Of a DNA stretch of 64,000 nucleotides, positions 1-7,805 are shown one piece after another. The stretch comes from Tenggerimyces flavus (lineage in GTDB: Bacteria; Actinomycetota; Actinomycetes; Propionibacteriales; Actinopolymorphaceae), in assembly GCF_016907715.1 (NCBI RefSeq), contig NZ_JAFBCM010000001.1, positions 372,001 through 436,000 on the forward strand, given 5' to 3'. Both the position numbers and the translations under genes were made by a program. The notes beneath the pieces are model-generated. The model searched no databases. It worked only from the letters and a program-made list of their open reading frames with translations, and was not told the origin of the DNA. Each line of letters starts with the position of its first letter. Position 1 is the first letter of the stretch.

Positions 1-290
1 CGACGTGGAGCCCGTACATCAACGCCGACGGGCAACCCGTCGACCCGGGCCGGGACCGGCTGCCGTTCCCCAAGACCTTGCGGTCCGGCGAGCAGATCAC
101 GGTGTGGGTCGAGATCCGGAAGTACGAGTGCAACGGCAGCACGCAATGGCTCGACCGCATCCCGCTGCGCTGGAACGTCCTCGGTCTCCCGCGTCAGAGC
201 GACTGGATGCTCGACGACCCGCAGGACGATATGACCGCGCCGATGGTCTTCTGCTACCCGGACAGCGCCCTGAAGTACGTCGCCCGCTAG
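1..290 (+). CDS. 3' end of an unrecognised protein
   Basis: Reading in the frame of position 3, about 95 residues are open to a TAG at 288-290; the start lies before the window. The fragment is rich in Trp, Pro and Asp, with motifs such as TVWVEIRKYECNGS and FCYPDSALKYVAR and two cysteines. No family is recognised. It may be a secreted or beta-rich protein, but the signal region is not visible. Its stop shares the bases CTAG with the stop of the convergent exonuclease gene. Confidence 0.55.
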   Translation, partial: TWSPYINADGQPVDPGRDRLPFPKTLRSGEQITVWVEIRKYECNGSTQWLDRIPLRWNVLGLPRQSDWMLDDPQDDMTAPMVFCYPDSALKYVAR

Positions 291-1150
291 GCCTGCGGGA
301 GCTTGTGCGCGCCGCGCTTCGGGGCGCGTGCTGACGGGGGCGGGACCATCGGGCCGATGTCGCCGTCCGGCGCCTCGTCCAGGTCGACGATCACCGGCGC
401 GTGGTCGCTCGGCCCGGTGCCCTTGCGCGCGTGCCGGTCCACCCAGGCCGCCGCGACGCGCGCGGCCACCGGCGCCGTGGCGAGCATGAGGTCGATGCGC
501 ATGCCCAGGTCCTTGTGGAACATGCCCGCCCGGTAGTCCCAGTACGTGAACACCCGCTCCGACGGCCACCGATCGCGCACCACGTCATGCAGGGAGAACG
601 ACGACTGCAACGCTGCCAGCGCAGCACGCTCCGGCGGCGTCACGTGGGTCTGGGTGGCGTACGCCTCAGGGTCGAACACGTCGGCGTCGGTCGGTGCGAT
701 GTTCATGTCCCCACACACCATCGCGTCCGAAGGCCCGGACGAGACGACGGCCTGCAGAGCGGCGAGCCAGGCGAGCTTGTAGTGGTAGTGATCGGAGTCC
801 GGCACCCGCCCGTTCGGTACGTACACCGACGTCACCCGTACGCCACCACACGTCCCCGACACCGCCCGCGCCTCGACGTGCGGAAAGCCCGGCGCACCGG
901 CGAGTGACACGGCGGGATCCGAGAGCCCGACCCGAGACAGCAGGGCGACGCCGTTCCACTGCGCCTCCCCCGCCACCGCGATCTCGTACCCGCGCGACGA
1001 CAGCTCCGAGCCGAGCAGGTCGAGGAACGCCTCGTCAGTCAGCTTCGTCTCCTGCAGGCACACGACGTCCGGCTTGCGCTGATCCAGCCAGGGCAGCAGC
1101 CGTGGCACGCGTTGCTTCACCGAGTTCACGTTCCAGGTCGCGATCCGCAC
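287..1150 (-). CDS. xth: Exodeoxyribonuclease III (XthA-type AP endonuclease)
   Basis: This 287-residue protein belongs to the EEP (endonuclease/exonuclease/phosphatase) superfamily and should act in base-excision repair on abasic DNA. Diagnostic motifs appear in order: RIATWNVNSVKQR at the N-terminus, VCLQETKL with the metal-binding Glu, VYVPNGR, CGDMNIAPTDADVFDP with the catalytic Asp/Asn pair, the YWDYRAG...RIDLML segment, and the terminal SDHAPVIVDL carrying the catalytic Asp-His. The frame stays open upstream to 1357, but homology begins at GTG 1150, so that start is chosen. It is divergent from the WYL regulator. It ends with a 4-bp CTAG overlap with the preceding gene. Confidence 0.9.
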   Translation of the reverse strand: MRIATWNVNSVKQRVPRLLPWLDQRKPDVVCLQETKLTDEAFLDLLGSELSSRGYEIAVAGEAQWNGVALLSRVGLSDPAVSLAGAPGFPHVEARAVSGTCGGVRVTSVYVPNGRVPDSDHYHYKLAWLAALQAVVSSGPSDAMVCGDMNIAPTDADVFDPEAYATQTHVTPPERAALAALQSSFSLHDVVRDRWPSERVFTYWDYRAGMFHKDLGMRIDLMLATAPVAARVAAAWVDRHARKGTGPSDHAPVIVDLDEAPDGDIGPMVPPPSARAPKRGAHKLPQA

Positions 1151-1217
1151 CCGTCCACCGTAGTCGCGCGCGCAAAGTGCGCAGCCCGTGAGCGGTTTGT
1201 TTGCCAGACTGGACGCC

Positions 1218-2150
1218 ATGCGCGCCGACCGCCTCGTCGCCACCCTCCTGCTCATGCAGTCGCGGGGTCGCGTCACCGCGGCCGAGATCGCCACGGAGCT
1301 CGAGGTCTCGGTCGCGACCGCCCGGCGCGACCTCGAGGCGCTGTCCACCGCCGGCATCCCCGTCTACCCGCAGCCCGGACGCAACGGCGGCTGGGAGCTG
1401 GTTGGCGGCGCGCGTACGGACCTGTCCGGGCTCACCGCGAACGAGGCGCAGGCGCTGTTCCTCCTCGCCGGCCCCGCCGCGGCGATCACACCCGAGGTCA
1501 AGTCGGCCCTGCGCAAGCTGGTCAGAGCGCTGCCCGACACGTTCCGCGCCGACGCCGAGGCGGCCGCCAGCGCGGTCGTCATCGACCCCGCCCGCTGGGG
1601 CGAGCACACCCGCGAGCGCCCCGAGCTCGTCCAGCGCCTGCAGACCGCGGTGGTCCGCCGCCGCAAGGTCCGGCTCGCATATGGACGTAGCGAGCAGGAA
1701 CGCCTGGTCGAGCCGTGGGGACTCGTCGACAAGGACGAGCACTGGTACCTCATCGCCGGCACCGACGACGGCCAGCGCACGTTCCGCGTCGACCGGATCA
1801 GCGAGGCCGAGGTCACCGACGAGTCGTTCGAACGGCCCGCGGACTTCGACGTCGCCGAAGCGTGGGAGGGGGTCGTCGACTGGGTGGAGCGGCAGCGGTC
1901 GCAGACCACGGCGACCGTCCGTACGCAGGCTTGGTGCGCGCGGATCCTCGCGGACCAGTTCGGCCGCCAGTATGAGCTGGCCGAAACGCTCGAAGACGGC
2001 CGCGTACGAGTCCGTCTGTCCGCCACCGCGCCGGTGATGATCGCCCAGCTCCTCGTCGGCTGGGGCAAGCTCGTCGAGCTCGAAGGCCCCGCCGAGGTCC
2101 GCGCTGAGCTCGTCCGGCTGGCCACCGAGGCACTGGCGACCAACGGCTAG
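1218..2150 (+). CDS. WYL-domain transcriptional regulator (YafY/DeoR-like)
   Basis: The 310-residue protein starts at ATG 1218, where homology begins (MRADRLVATLLLMQ). An N-terminal winged helix-turn-helix (residues about 1-60, with VSVATARRDLEALSTAG as the recognition part) is followed by a WYL domain near residues 130-205 (EPWGLVDKDEHWYLIAG, TFRVDRI) and a C-terminal WCX-type extension. Such proteins are one-component regulators; some sense nucleic acids or nucleotides through the WYL pocket. Its neighbours are a DNA-repair nuclease upstream (divergent) and a convergent phosphotransferase. The target is unknown. Its TAG shares CTAG with the convergent gene. Confidence 0.88.
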   Translation: MRADRLVATLLLMQSRGRVTAAEIATELEVSVATARRDLEALSTAGIPVYPQPGRNGGWELVGGARTDLSGLTANEAQALFLLAGPAAAITPEVKSALRKLVRALPDTFRADAEAAASAVVIDPARWGEHTRERPELVQRLQTAVVRRRKVRLAYGRSEQERLVEPWGLVDKDEHWYLIAGTDDGQRTFRVDRISEAEVTDESFERPADFDVAEAWEGVVDWVERQRSQTTATVRTQAWCARILADQFGRQYELAETLEDGRVRVRLSATAPVMIAQLLVGWGKLVELEGPAEVRAELVRLATEALATNG

Positions 2151-3322
2151 ACCTGAGGGGCGTCGAACGCGGGATACAGCGGCAACAGGTCGATCGCCGG
2201 CCAGCGCTTCTCGAGCTGGCCGGCGATCAGGTCTGCCAGCTCGCCGAGCGGGGCGAGTTCCTTGCGTTCGGCGGCCAGCCTGGTGAGATGGGCGATCCGC
2301 AGCCGGACGACCTCCGCCGGCGCGGCGACGGCGAAGTCGACCCCCTCGAAGTAGAGGCGCTCCCCTGCCTTCGGGTCCGTGAGCGTCCGCTCGAGTTGGA
2401 AGCCGGCCGTCGTGATCGCCCAGAACGCTTGGCTGGCGGCGAATCCGGCTTCGAACTCATCCTCGTCCAGCTCCGGCCGGGCCGCGAGCAGCCGGTCGCG
2501 GTATCGCGCGACCAGCTGAGACGACAGCTCGTCAGGCAACCGTCGTAGGCACCAGCAGGTGGGCATGAACGTGCGCACGTACGACAGGTCCAGCAACGCG
2601 TGCCGGCAACCGGCGAACTCCAGGTCGAACAGCGTCACGCGACCGTCCGGCCCGACCTGGTTGTTGTCCGGGCAGCAGTCCGCGACCGTGAACGCCCACC
2701 ACCTGTCGTCCGGCGCCAGCTGCGCATCCACCCACGCGACGGCCTCCGCGAAGCCAGCGGGAAGCGGGCCGATGCCCAGCTTCGCGAACGCCTCGGCGAG
2801 GCGCGCGAAGCCGCCGTCGGAGAGCAGTTCGGTGAAGCTTCGCGGCGGGTCGTACTCGGCCCGGACCGCATCGTGCGCGGCCCGGTGACCGAACGTCGCG
2901 AGGTGCACCTCGAGCAGCGCGTCGACCCACCCCTCCAACCCCGCCCGGGCCTGCTCGGCCGTGCCGCGCAGCAGGATCTCGGCGAGGTCCGGCGAGGTGC
3001 CGATGTCCCGCGACAGCACCACCGCCTTGTCCGTGCCGACGGGACCGCCGGCGTAGAACGTGGGCACAGTCGCCGGCGGACGAGGGAGCTGGGCGAGGAA
3101 GCGCATGCCCGCCAGCTCGTTCCACAACGTCTCCTCGCGCCCGCCGTACCGGCAGATCGCGGTCTCCACCGGCGCCCCGCCGAGAGTCAGCCGGAACACT
3201 GATGTGCGCCCGCTCTTCACGTACTCCTGCGCGACGACGATCACCGCGCGATCGAAGTGCGTGCTCAACAGCCCCGCTACCTCTTCCAGCACCCCAGCAG
3301 GCAGGACGTGATCCGCGGACAT
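2147..3322 (-). CDS. Phosphotransferase family protein (APH/EcKL kinase fold)
   Basis: This 391-residue protein has the small-molecule kinase fold of the aminoglycoside phosphotransferase/ecdysteroid-kinase-like group. The catalytic loop reads VADCCPDNNQ, followed by the metal-binding LFDLEFAG. The usual His before the catalytic Asp (HxD) is replaced by Val-Ala, an uncommon variant. An N-terminal lobe with a likely ATP-binding beta-sheet (SVFRLTLGG, ETAICRYGG) precedes it. The substrate cannot be inferred. The ATG at 3322 is the first methionine, divergent from the tryptophanase genes. Confidence 0.75.
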   Translation of the reverse strand: MSADHVLPAGVLEEVAGLLSTHFDRAVIVVAQEYVKSGRTSVFRLTLGGAPVETAICRYGGREETLWNELAGMRFLAQLPRPPATVPTFYAGGPVGTDKAVVLSRDIGTSPDLAEILLRGTAEQARAGLEGWVDALLEVHLATFGHRAAHDAVRAEYDPPRSFTELLSDGGFARLAEAFAKLGIGPLPAGFAEAVAWVDAQLAPDDRWWAFTVADCCPDNNQVGPDGRVTLFDLEFAGCRHALLDLSYVRTFMPTCWCLRRLPDELSSQLVARYRDRLLAARPELDEDEFEAGFAASQAFWAITTAGFQLERTLTDPKAGERLYFEGVDFAVAAPAEVVRLRIAHLTRLAAERKELAPLGELADLIAGQLEKRWPAIDLLPLYPAFDAPQV

Positions 3323-3444
3323 CCGTCGAGGCTAGCCCAGCACCGAAAGATAGGCAGTTGGCGAGGGGTTCTACCGATACGTGGGCAGGTCCCCGGCGGC
3401 TAGGGTCTTCGTCGGGGGGTCGCACAAGATGGAAGGTCATCCAC

Positions 3445-4845
3445 GTGCGTGACAGCAGATTTCATACGGTCATCGAGCCGTTCAGGATTCACAGCATCGA
3501 ACCAGTACGACTGATCAGCCGGAGCGAACGTCAAGCACGCCTTGACGAGGCGGGTTGGAACCTCTTCGCGCTGCATGGCGACGACGTTCTCATCGACCTG
3601 CTGACCGACTCCGGTACCGGCGCTCTGTCGAACGAGCAGTGGGCCGCGATCCAGCGCGGCAACGAGGGGTACGCGGGATCGCCTTCGTGGTTTCGGTTCC
3701 GCGACGCGGTACATGAGCTGTTCCCGTTCAAGCACGTGATCCCGACCCACCAGGGTCGTGCCGCGGAGAAGATCCTCTTCGGCGTGGTCGGCGGGTCGGG
3801 CAAGGTGATCCCGAACAACACCCACTTCGACACCACTCGCGCACACGTCGAGTTCAGTGGTGCCGAAGGGGTCGACCTCGTCGTCCCGGAAGGCCTCGAT
3901 CCGCGCAATCGCCATCCGTTCAAGGGGAACGTCGACATCCCGGCCCTCTCGCGGCTGCTAGCTTCACGTGCCGAAGACGTACCGCTGGTGATGGTGACGA
4001 TCACGAACAACTCCGGTGGCGGCCAGCCGGTGTCGCTCGCCAACCTGCGCGCGGTCCGCGAGCTGTGCGACGAATACGACAAGCCGTTGTTCCTCGACGC
4101 CTGCCGGTTCGCCGAGAACGCCTGGTTCATCAAGACACGCGAGCCCGGCTACGTGAACGTCGCAGTCGCCGACATCGTGCGGGAAATGGCGGCGCTGGCC
4201 GACGGCATGACGATGTCGGCGAAGAAGGACCCGCTCGCGAACATCGGCGGCTGGCTCGCGATGAACGACGACGCGCTCGCCTCGGAGTGCCGCAACCTGG
4301 CGATCCTGACCGAGGGGTTCCCGACGTACGGCGGGCTCGCAGGTCGCGACCTCGACGCGATCGCGGTCGGGCTGCGCGAGTCCGTCGACGAGGACTACCT
4401 GCGCTACCGGATCGCCTCGACCGCCTACCTTGGCGAGGGACTGGAGCGCGCGGGTGTCCCGGTCGTCGTGCCGTTCGGCGGACACGCGATCTTCATCGAC
4501 GCCCGCGAGCTGTTGCCACACCTGCCGGCGTTGCAGTACCCGGGGCACGCGCTGGCCTGCGCGCTGTACGTCGAGGGCGGCATCCGTTCCTGCGAGATCG
4601 GCACCGTGATGTTCGGCATGGGCGCCGACGGAGTCGAGCGACCGGCGCCGATGGACCTTGTCCGGTTGGCGATTCCGCGGCGTACGTACACGCACAACCA
4701 CCTGGACTACGTCATCGAGGTGGTCACGTACGTCGCGCGGAACAGCGACCAGATCGCGGGGCTCGAGATCGTCGAGCAACCCGAGCGACTGCGGCACTTC
4801 AGTGCCCGCTTCGCCCCGTTGCGGAAGGTCGAGACGGCCGCGTAG
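3445..4845 (+). CDS. tnaA: Tryptophanase (tryptophan indole-lyase), copy 1
   Basis: This 466-residue PLP enzyme of the beta-eliminating lyase family (fold type I) is predicted to cleave L-tryptophan to indole, pyruvate and ammonia. The PLP lysine lies in MSAKKDPLANIGG, and LTDSGTGA, PTHQGRAAEKI and NNSGGGQPVSLANL match the family. Specificity positions follow tryptophanase rather than tyrosine phenol-lyase: FDTTR has Asp where the phenol-lyase has Thr, RHFSARF has His where it has Phe, and IRSCEIG has Cys where it has Arg. GTG 3445 is chosen because GGAAGG lies 8 bases upstream and homology begins there. No TnaC-like leader peptide is visible. A -10-like TAGGGT lies at 3401. Confidence 0.88.
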   Translation: MRDSRFHTVIEPFRIHSIEPVRLISRSERQARLDEAGWNLFALHGDDVLIDLLTDSGTGALSNEQWAAIQRGNEGYAGSPSWFRFRDAVHELFPFKHVIPTHQGRAAEKILFGVVGGSGKVIPNNTHFDTTRAHVEFSGAEGVDLVVPEGLDPRNRHPFKGNVDIPALSRLLASRAEDVPLVMVTITNNSGGGQPVSLANLRAVRELCDEYDKPLFLDACRFAENAWFIKTREPGYVNVAVADIVREMAALADGMTMSAKKDPLANIGGWLAMNDDALASECRNLAILTEGFPTYGGLAGRDLDAIAVGLRESVDEDYLRYRIASTAYLGEGLERAGVPVVVPFGGHAIFIDARELLPHLPALQYPGHALACALYVEGGIRSCEIGTVMFGMGADGVERPAPMDLVRLAIPRRTYTHNHLDYVIEVVTYVARNSDQIAGLEIVEQPERLRHFSARFAPLRKVETAA

Positions 4846-4854
4846 GGTCCCGGC

Positions 4855-6234
4855 ATGCGGGACATCACGTACTCGACAATTATCGAGCCCTTCCGGATCC
4901 ACAGCGTCGAGCCGATGCGGATGACGAGCCGCTCCGAACGGGCGGAGCGGCTCGCCGAGGCCGGGCGGAACCTGTTCGGCCTGCACGTCGACGACGTGCT
5001 CATCGACCTGCTCACCGACTCCGGCACCGGCGCGATGTCGAACGAGCAGTGGGCCGCGATCCAGCGCGGCAACGAGGGGTACGCGGGGGCGCCGTCCTGG
5101 TACCGCTTCCGCGACTCGGTGCGGGAGCTGTTCCCGTTCGAACACCTGCTGCCGACCCACCAGGGTCGGGCGGCGGAGAAGATCCTGTTCGGCGTGGTCG
5201 GCGGGCCGGGCAAGGTCGTGCCGAACAACACCCACTTCGACACGACGCGGGCGAACGTGGAGTTCAGCGGCGCCGAGGCCGTCGATCTGGTGATCCCGGA
5301 GGGGCACGAGCCGCGGAATCGCCATCCGTTCAAGGGGAATCTCGACGTGGCGGCGCTCGACCAGCTGCTCGCCTCGCGAGCGCCTGACGTCCCGTTGGTG
5401 ATGGTGACGATCACGAACAACTCCGGGGGCGGCCAGCCGGTCTCCCTCGCCAACCTGCGCGCCACACGCGAGGTGTGCGACAAGTACGGCAAGCCGTTGT
5501 TCCTCGATGCCTGCCGATTCGCGGAGAACGCGTGGTTCATCAAGACGCGCGAAGAGGGCTATGCCGACAAACCGGTCGCCGACATCGTCCGGGAGCTGGC
5601 GGCGCTGGCCGACGGGATGACGATGTCGGCGAAGAAGGACCCGCTGGGCAACATCGGCGGCTGGCTGGCGATGAACGACGACGCGCTGGCCGAGGAGTGC
5701 CGGACGATGGGGATCCTCACCGAGGGTTTCCCGACGTACGGCGGGCTCGCCGGCCGCGACCTCGACGCGATCGCGGTCGGGTTGCGCGAGGCTGTCGACG
5801 AGGACTACCTGCGCTACCGGATCCGGTCGACGTCGTACCTCGGCGAAGCGCTGGAGAAGGCCGGCGTCCCCGTCGTCGTGCCGTTCGGCGGCCACGCGAT
5901 CTTCATCGACGCCCGCGAGCTACTGCCGCACCTGCCGCCGCTGCAGTACCCGGGGCACGCGCTGGCCTGCGCGCTCTACGTCGAGGGCGGCGTGCGGTCC
6001 TGCGAGATCGGCACCGTGATGTTCGGCATGGGCACGGACGGGGTCGAACGTCCCGCGCCGATGGACCTTGTGCGGTTGGCGATTCCGCGTCGTACGTACA
6101 CGCAGAGCCACATCGACTACACGATCGAGGTCGTCACCCACGTGGCCAAGCACGCCGAGGAGATCGGCGGCCTGCGAATGGTGACGCAGCCCAAGCGACT
6201 GCGCCACTTCACCGCGACGTTCGAACCTGTCTAG
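4855..6234 (+). CDS. tnaA: Tryptophanase (tryptophan indole-lyase), copy 2
   Basis: This second tryptophanase of 459 residues begins 9 bases after the first one stops, so the two are almost certainly co-transcribed. By eye the proteins are alike over most of their length (roughly four residues in five). The PLP lysine segment MSAKKDPLGNIGG and the tryptophanase-type Asp, His and Cys specificity positions (FDTTRANVEF, RHFTATF, VRSCEIG) are all kept. Differences concentrate near the N-terminus and at scattered surface positions. Both copies look intact. No tryptophan permease or indole-handling gene is adjacent. Confidence 0.88.
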   Translation: MRDITYSTIIEPFRIHSVEPMRMTSRSERAERLAEAGRNLFGLHVDDVLIDLLTDSGTGAMSNEQWAAIQRGNEGYAGAPSWYRFRDSVRELFPFEHLLPTHQGRAAEKILFGVVGGPGKVVPNNTHFDTTRANVEFSGAEAVDLVIPEGHEPRNRHPFKGNLDVAALDQLLASRAPDVPLVMVTITNNSGGGQPVSLANLRATREVCDKYGKPLFLDACRFAENAWFIKTREEGYADKPVADIVRELAALADGMTMSAKKDPLGNIGGWLAMNDDALAEECRTMGILTEGFPTYGGLAGRDLDAIAVGLREAVDEDYLRYRIRSTSYLGEALEKAGVPVVVPFGGHAIFIDARELLPHLPPLQYPGHALACALYVEGGVRSCEIGTVMFGMGTDGVERPAPMDLVRLAIPRRTYTQSHIDYTIEVVTHVAKHAEEIGGLRMVTQPKRLRHFTATFEPV

Positions 6235-6487
6235 CGCCTGGTACGAAAGAGCTGATGCGACGGAGTGGCATCTCGGCATGGCCGACCGGCCGGCTGCACC
6301 GAGGTACTCCTCGATGGCTCTCCCTCGGCTCCGACTCGTCCCGGGTGGCCGCAAATGATCATGTTTACATGATCATTTGCCGCTCTACGTGGAATACACC
6401 CCGCGTAAAGCACCCACTCGCCAGGCAAAGCGATCCGGTGCCCAACGGCTCGCCGCCAGCCGGCATCGACGAGTGACGCACCAGGTC
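6235..6487. other. Intergenic region with dispersed palindrome
   Basis: The region lies between the second tryptophanase and a decayed winged-helix gene. It contains the strong 30-bp palindrome described separately. I see no credible gene in it. Confidence 0.5.
6351..6380. repeat. Dispersed palindrome, copy 1
   Basis: A perfect inverted repeat has 14-bp arms (GCAAATGATCATGT and its complement) around a central TT. The core is shared with copies at 23298 and, in variant form, 16163. Each copy has a short conserved tail to its right, here CCGCTCTACG. There is no U-tract, so this is not a classical intrinsic terminator, although a 14-bp stem in RNA could still stop or protect transcripts. It lies 116 bp past the tryptophanase stop. 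Confidence 0.85.
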
Positions 6488-6878
6488 CTAGGCGCACCGC
6501 AGCTCGAGGGCGCCGCCGAGGAACGCGGCCAGGCCTTCGGCCTCGGCGCCGACCTGGCGACGCTCGCAGGGTTGGTGAACCGCACGAGCTGGCCATCGCT
6601 CGGCGCGAAGCAGAGGTGCCCGGTGAACGACGCCAGCTCTGTGCGGGTGAGCTGGGCACCGTCGAGAGCCGTTCCGATCAGCCCTACAAGAGCGCGGAGC
6701 TCGGTTTCGTCCGCTAAGCCGAAGTGGTTGAGCACGTTCCGATCCAGTCGCGTGCTGGCACACCACAAGCCCAACTCCCGTGCCGACACGACCTGCAGCG
6801 TGGCGCGCGTCACCCACAGCGCCTCGCGTACGGGGTCGCGTTCCAGCCCGTCGATCCGAGCCCACGACCATGGACAGT
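6488..6878 (-). pseudogene. Remnant of a winged-helix DNA-binding (HTH_42/AlkZ-like) gene
   Basis: Reading leftward, one frame gives RIDGLERDPVREALWVTRA, VSARELGLWCASTRLD and ALDGAQLTRTELA. This matches the N-terminal half of the winged-helix HTH_42 family (YcaQ/AlkZ-like, glycosylase-related). A second frame then gives the family's typical C-terminal end, EAEGLAAFLGGALELRCA, with a TAG at 6488-6490. The extreme N-terminus and start codon are missing, much of the C-terminal half is deleted, and a frameshift joins the pieces. It is therefore a decaying remnant. The family assignment is by eye. Confidence 0.55.
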
Positions 6879-6881
6879 CCC

Positions 6882-7727
6882 CTAGAGGACGGCCTTCAGC
6901 GAAGCGGCAGTCTTCTCGACGACCTCCCGAGCCGGAAGTCCCTTGAGCTCCTTGCTGAACGGCTCGACCTTCACCGGGCCGTCGTAGCCGATATCGCGCA
7001 ACGCGCCGAGGAAACCGGCGACGTCGATCGTGCCGGTCGTGCCAGGCAGGCAGCGGTCGAGGTCCATCTGCTCGTCGCGCTCGCGATCGGCATGCGCGTC
7101 GTTCACGTCGACCGCCACGACCTCGTCGGCGCGCAGCGAGCGCAGGTCGTCGGGCGTCTCGGCGGAGGTGTACCAGTGGTACGTGTCGAGCACGATGCCG
7201 ACGTTCTTGCTACCGGTGGCGGCGATCAGCTCGCGGGTCTCGCGCAGCGTGTGCACGAACGGGTAGAGCTCGGTCGACCAGAACGTCTTCGGCCCGACGT
7301 ACTCCAGCCCGAACCGCAGGTTGCCGCCGCGCAGGATCTCGTCGACGAGCGCGATCCGCTCGGTGTAGCGGGCGAAGTTGCGCCGGTACGTGAGCTCGTT
7401 GTGCATCGGCCGGATCCACGTGCCCGTCCGGTCGACGCCCGCCGCCTGCAGGATCGCGACCTTGCCGGGCAGCTCGGCCAGCTGGCTGGCGAACCTCGCG
7501 GCGTCCGCGGTCAGGTCGACGGGAAGGCCGGCCGGGCCCCAGCGCAGGCCGCGCTCCCCCAGCCGCTTGCCGGCGGTGGCGAGCTGGTCCTGCGGCAGGC
7601 CAGCGAGGTACCCGAGGTCGGCCTCGACGGCGGCGAACCCGAACTCCGCCGCCAGCTCGACCGCTTCGTCGAACTCCACCTTCAGGCCGAGCGCCCCGCA
7701 GCTCAGGTTGCTCCACAGCTCGGACAC
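6882..7727 (-). CDS. Sugar phosphate isomerase/epimerase (xylose-isomerase-like TIM barrel)
   Basis: This 281-residue protein belongs to the AP-endonuclease-2/xylose-isomerase-like TIM-barrel family, whose members isomerise or epimerise sugars and inositols at a divalent metal. Visible motifs are FGLEYVGPKTFW (Glu ligand), GIVLDTYHWYTS (Asp/His ligands), VAVDVNDAH and VKVEPFS (C-terminal Glu ligand). GTG 7727 is chosen because GAGAGGGAG sits just upstream. It lies 78 bp downstream of the glycosidase gene on the same strand and is probably the last gene of the IclR-flanking leftward operon, acting on the released sugar. Confidence 0.8.
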   Translation of the reverse strand: MSELWSNLSCGALGLKVEFDEAVELAAEFGFAAVEADLGYLAGLPQDQLATAGKRLGERGLRWGPAGLPVDLTADAARFASQLAELPGKVAILQAAGVDRTGTWIRPMHNELTYRRNFARYTERIALVDEILRGGNLRFGLEYVGPKTFWSTELYPFVHTLRETRELIAATGSKNVGIVLDTYHWYTSAETPDDLRSLRADEVVAVDVNDAHADRERDEQMDLDRCLPGTTGTIDVAGFLGALRDIGYDGPVKVEPFSKELKGLPAREVVEKTAASLKAVL

Positions 7728-7805
7728 GATGCTCCCTCTCGTCGCTTCTGTTGAACGACTGTCATTCTGCCGCTCGCGAGCCACGGACCTGGAACCGTGT
7801 CCACA

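Noticed and set aside
3323-3444. Possible TnaC-like regulatory leader before the tryptophanases
   Set aside because: The gap holds no small open frame with a Trp codon and suitable start, and the likely transcript leader is only about 30 bases.
3964-5895. A 643-codon minus-strand frame that looks internally repetitive
   Set aside because: The repeat is simply the antisense of the two similar tryptophanase genes.
6351-6380. Palindrome as a classical intrinsic terminator
   Set aside because: There is no U-tract after the stem, and the same core recurs at distant places with conserved flanks, which fits a repeated element better.
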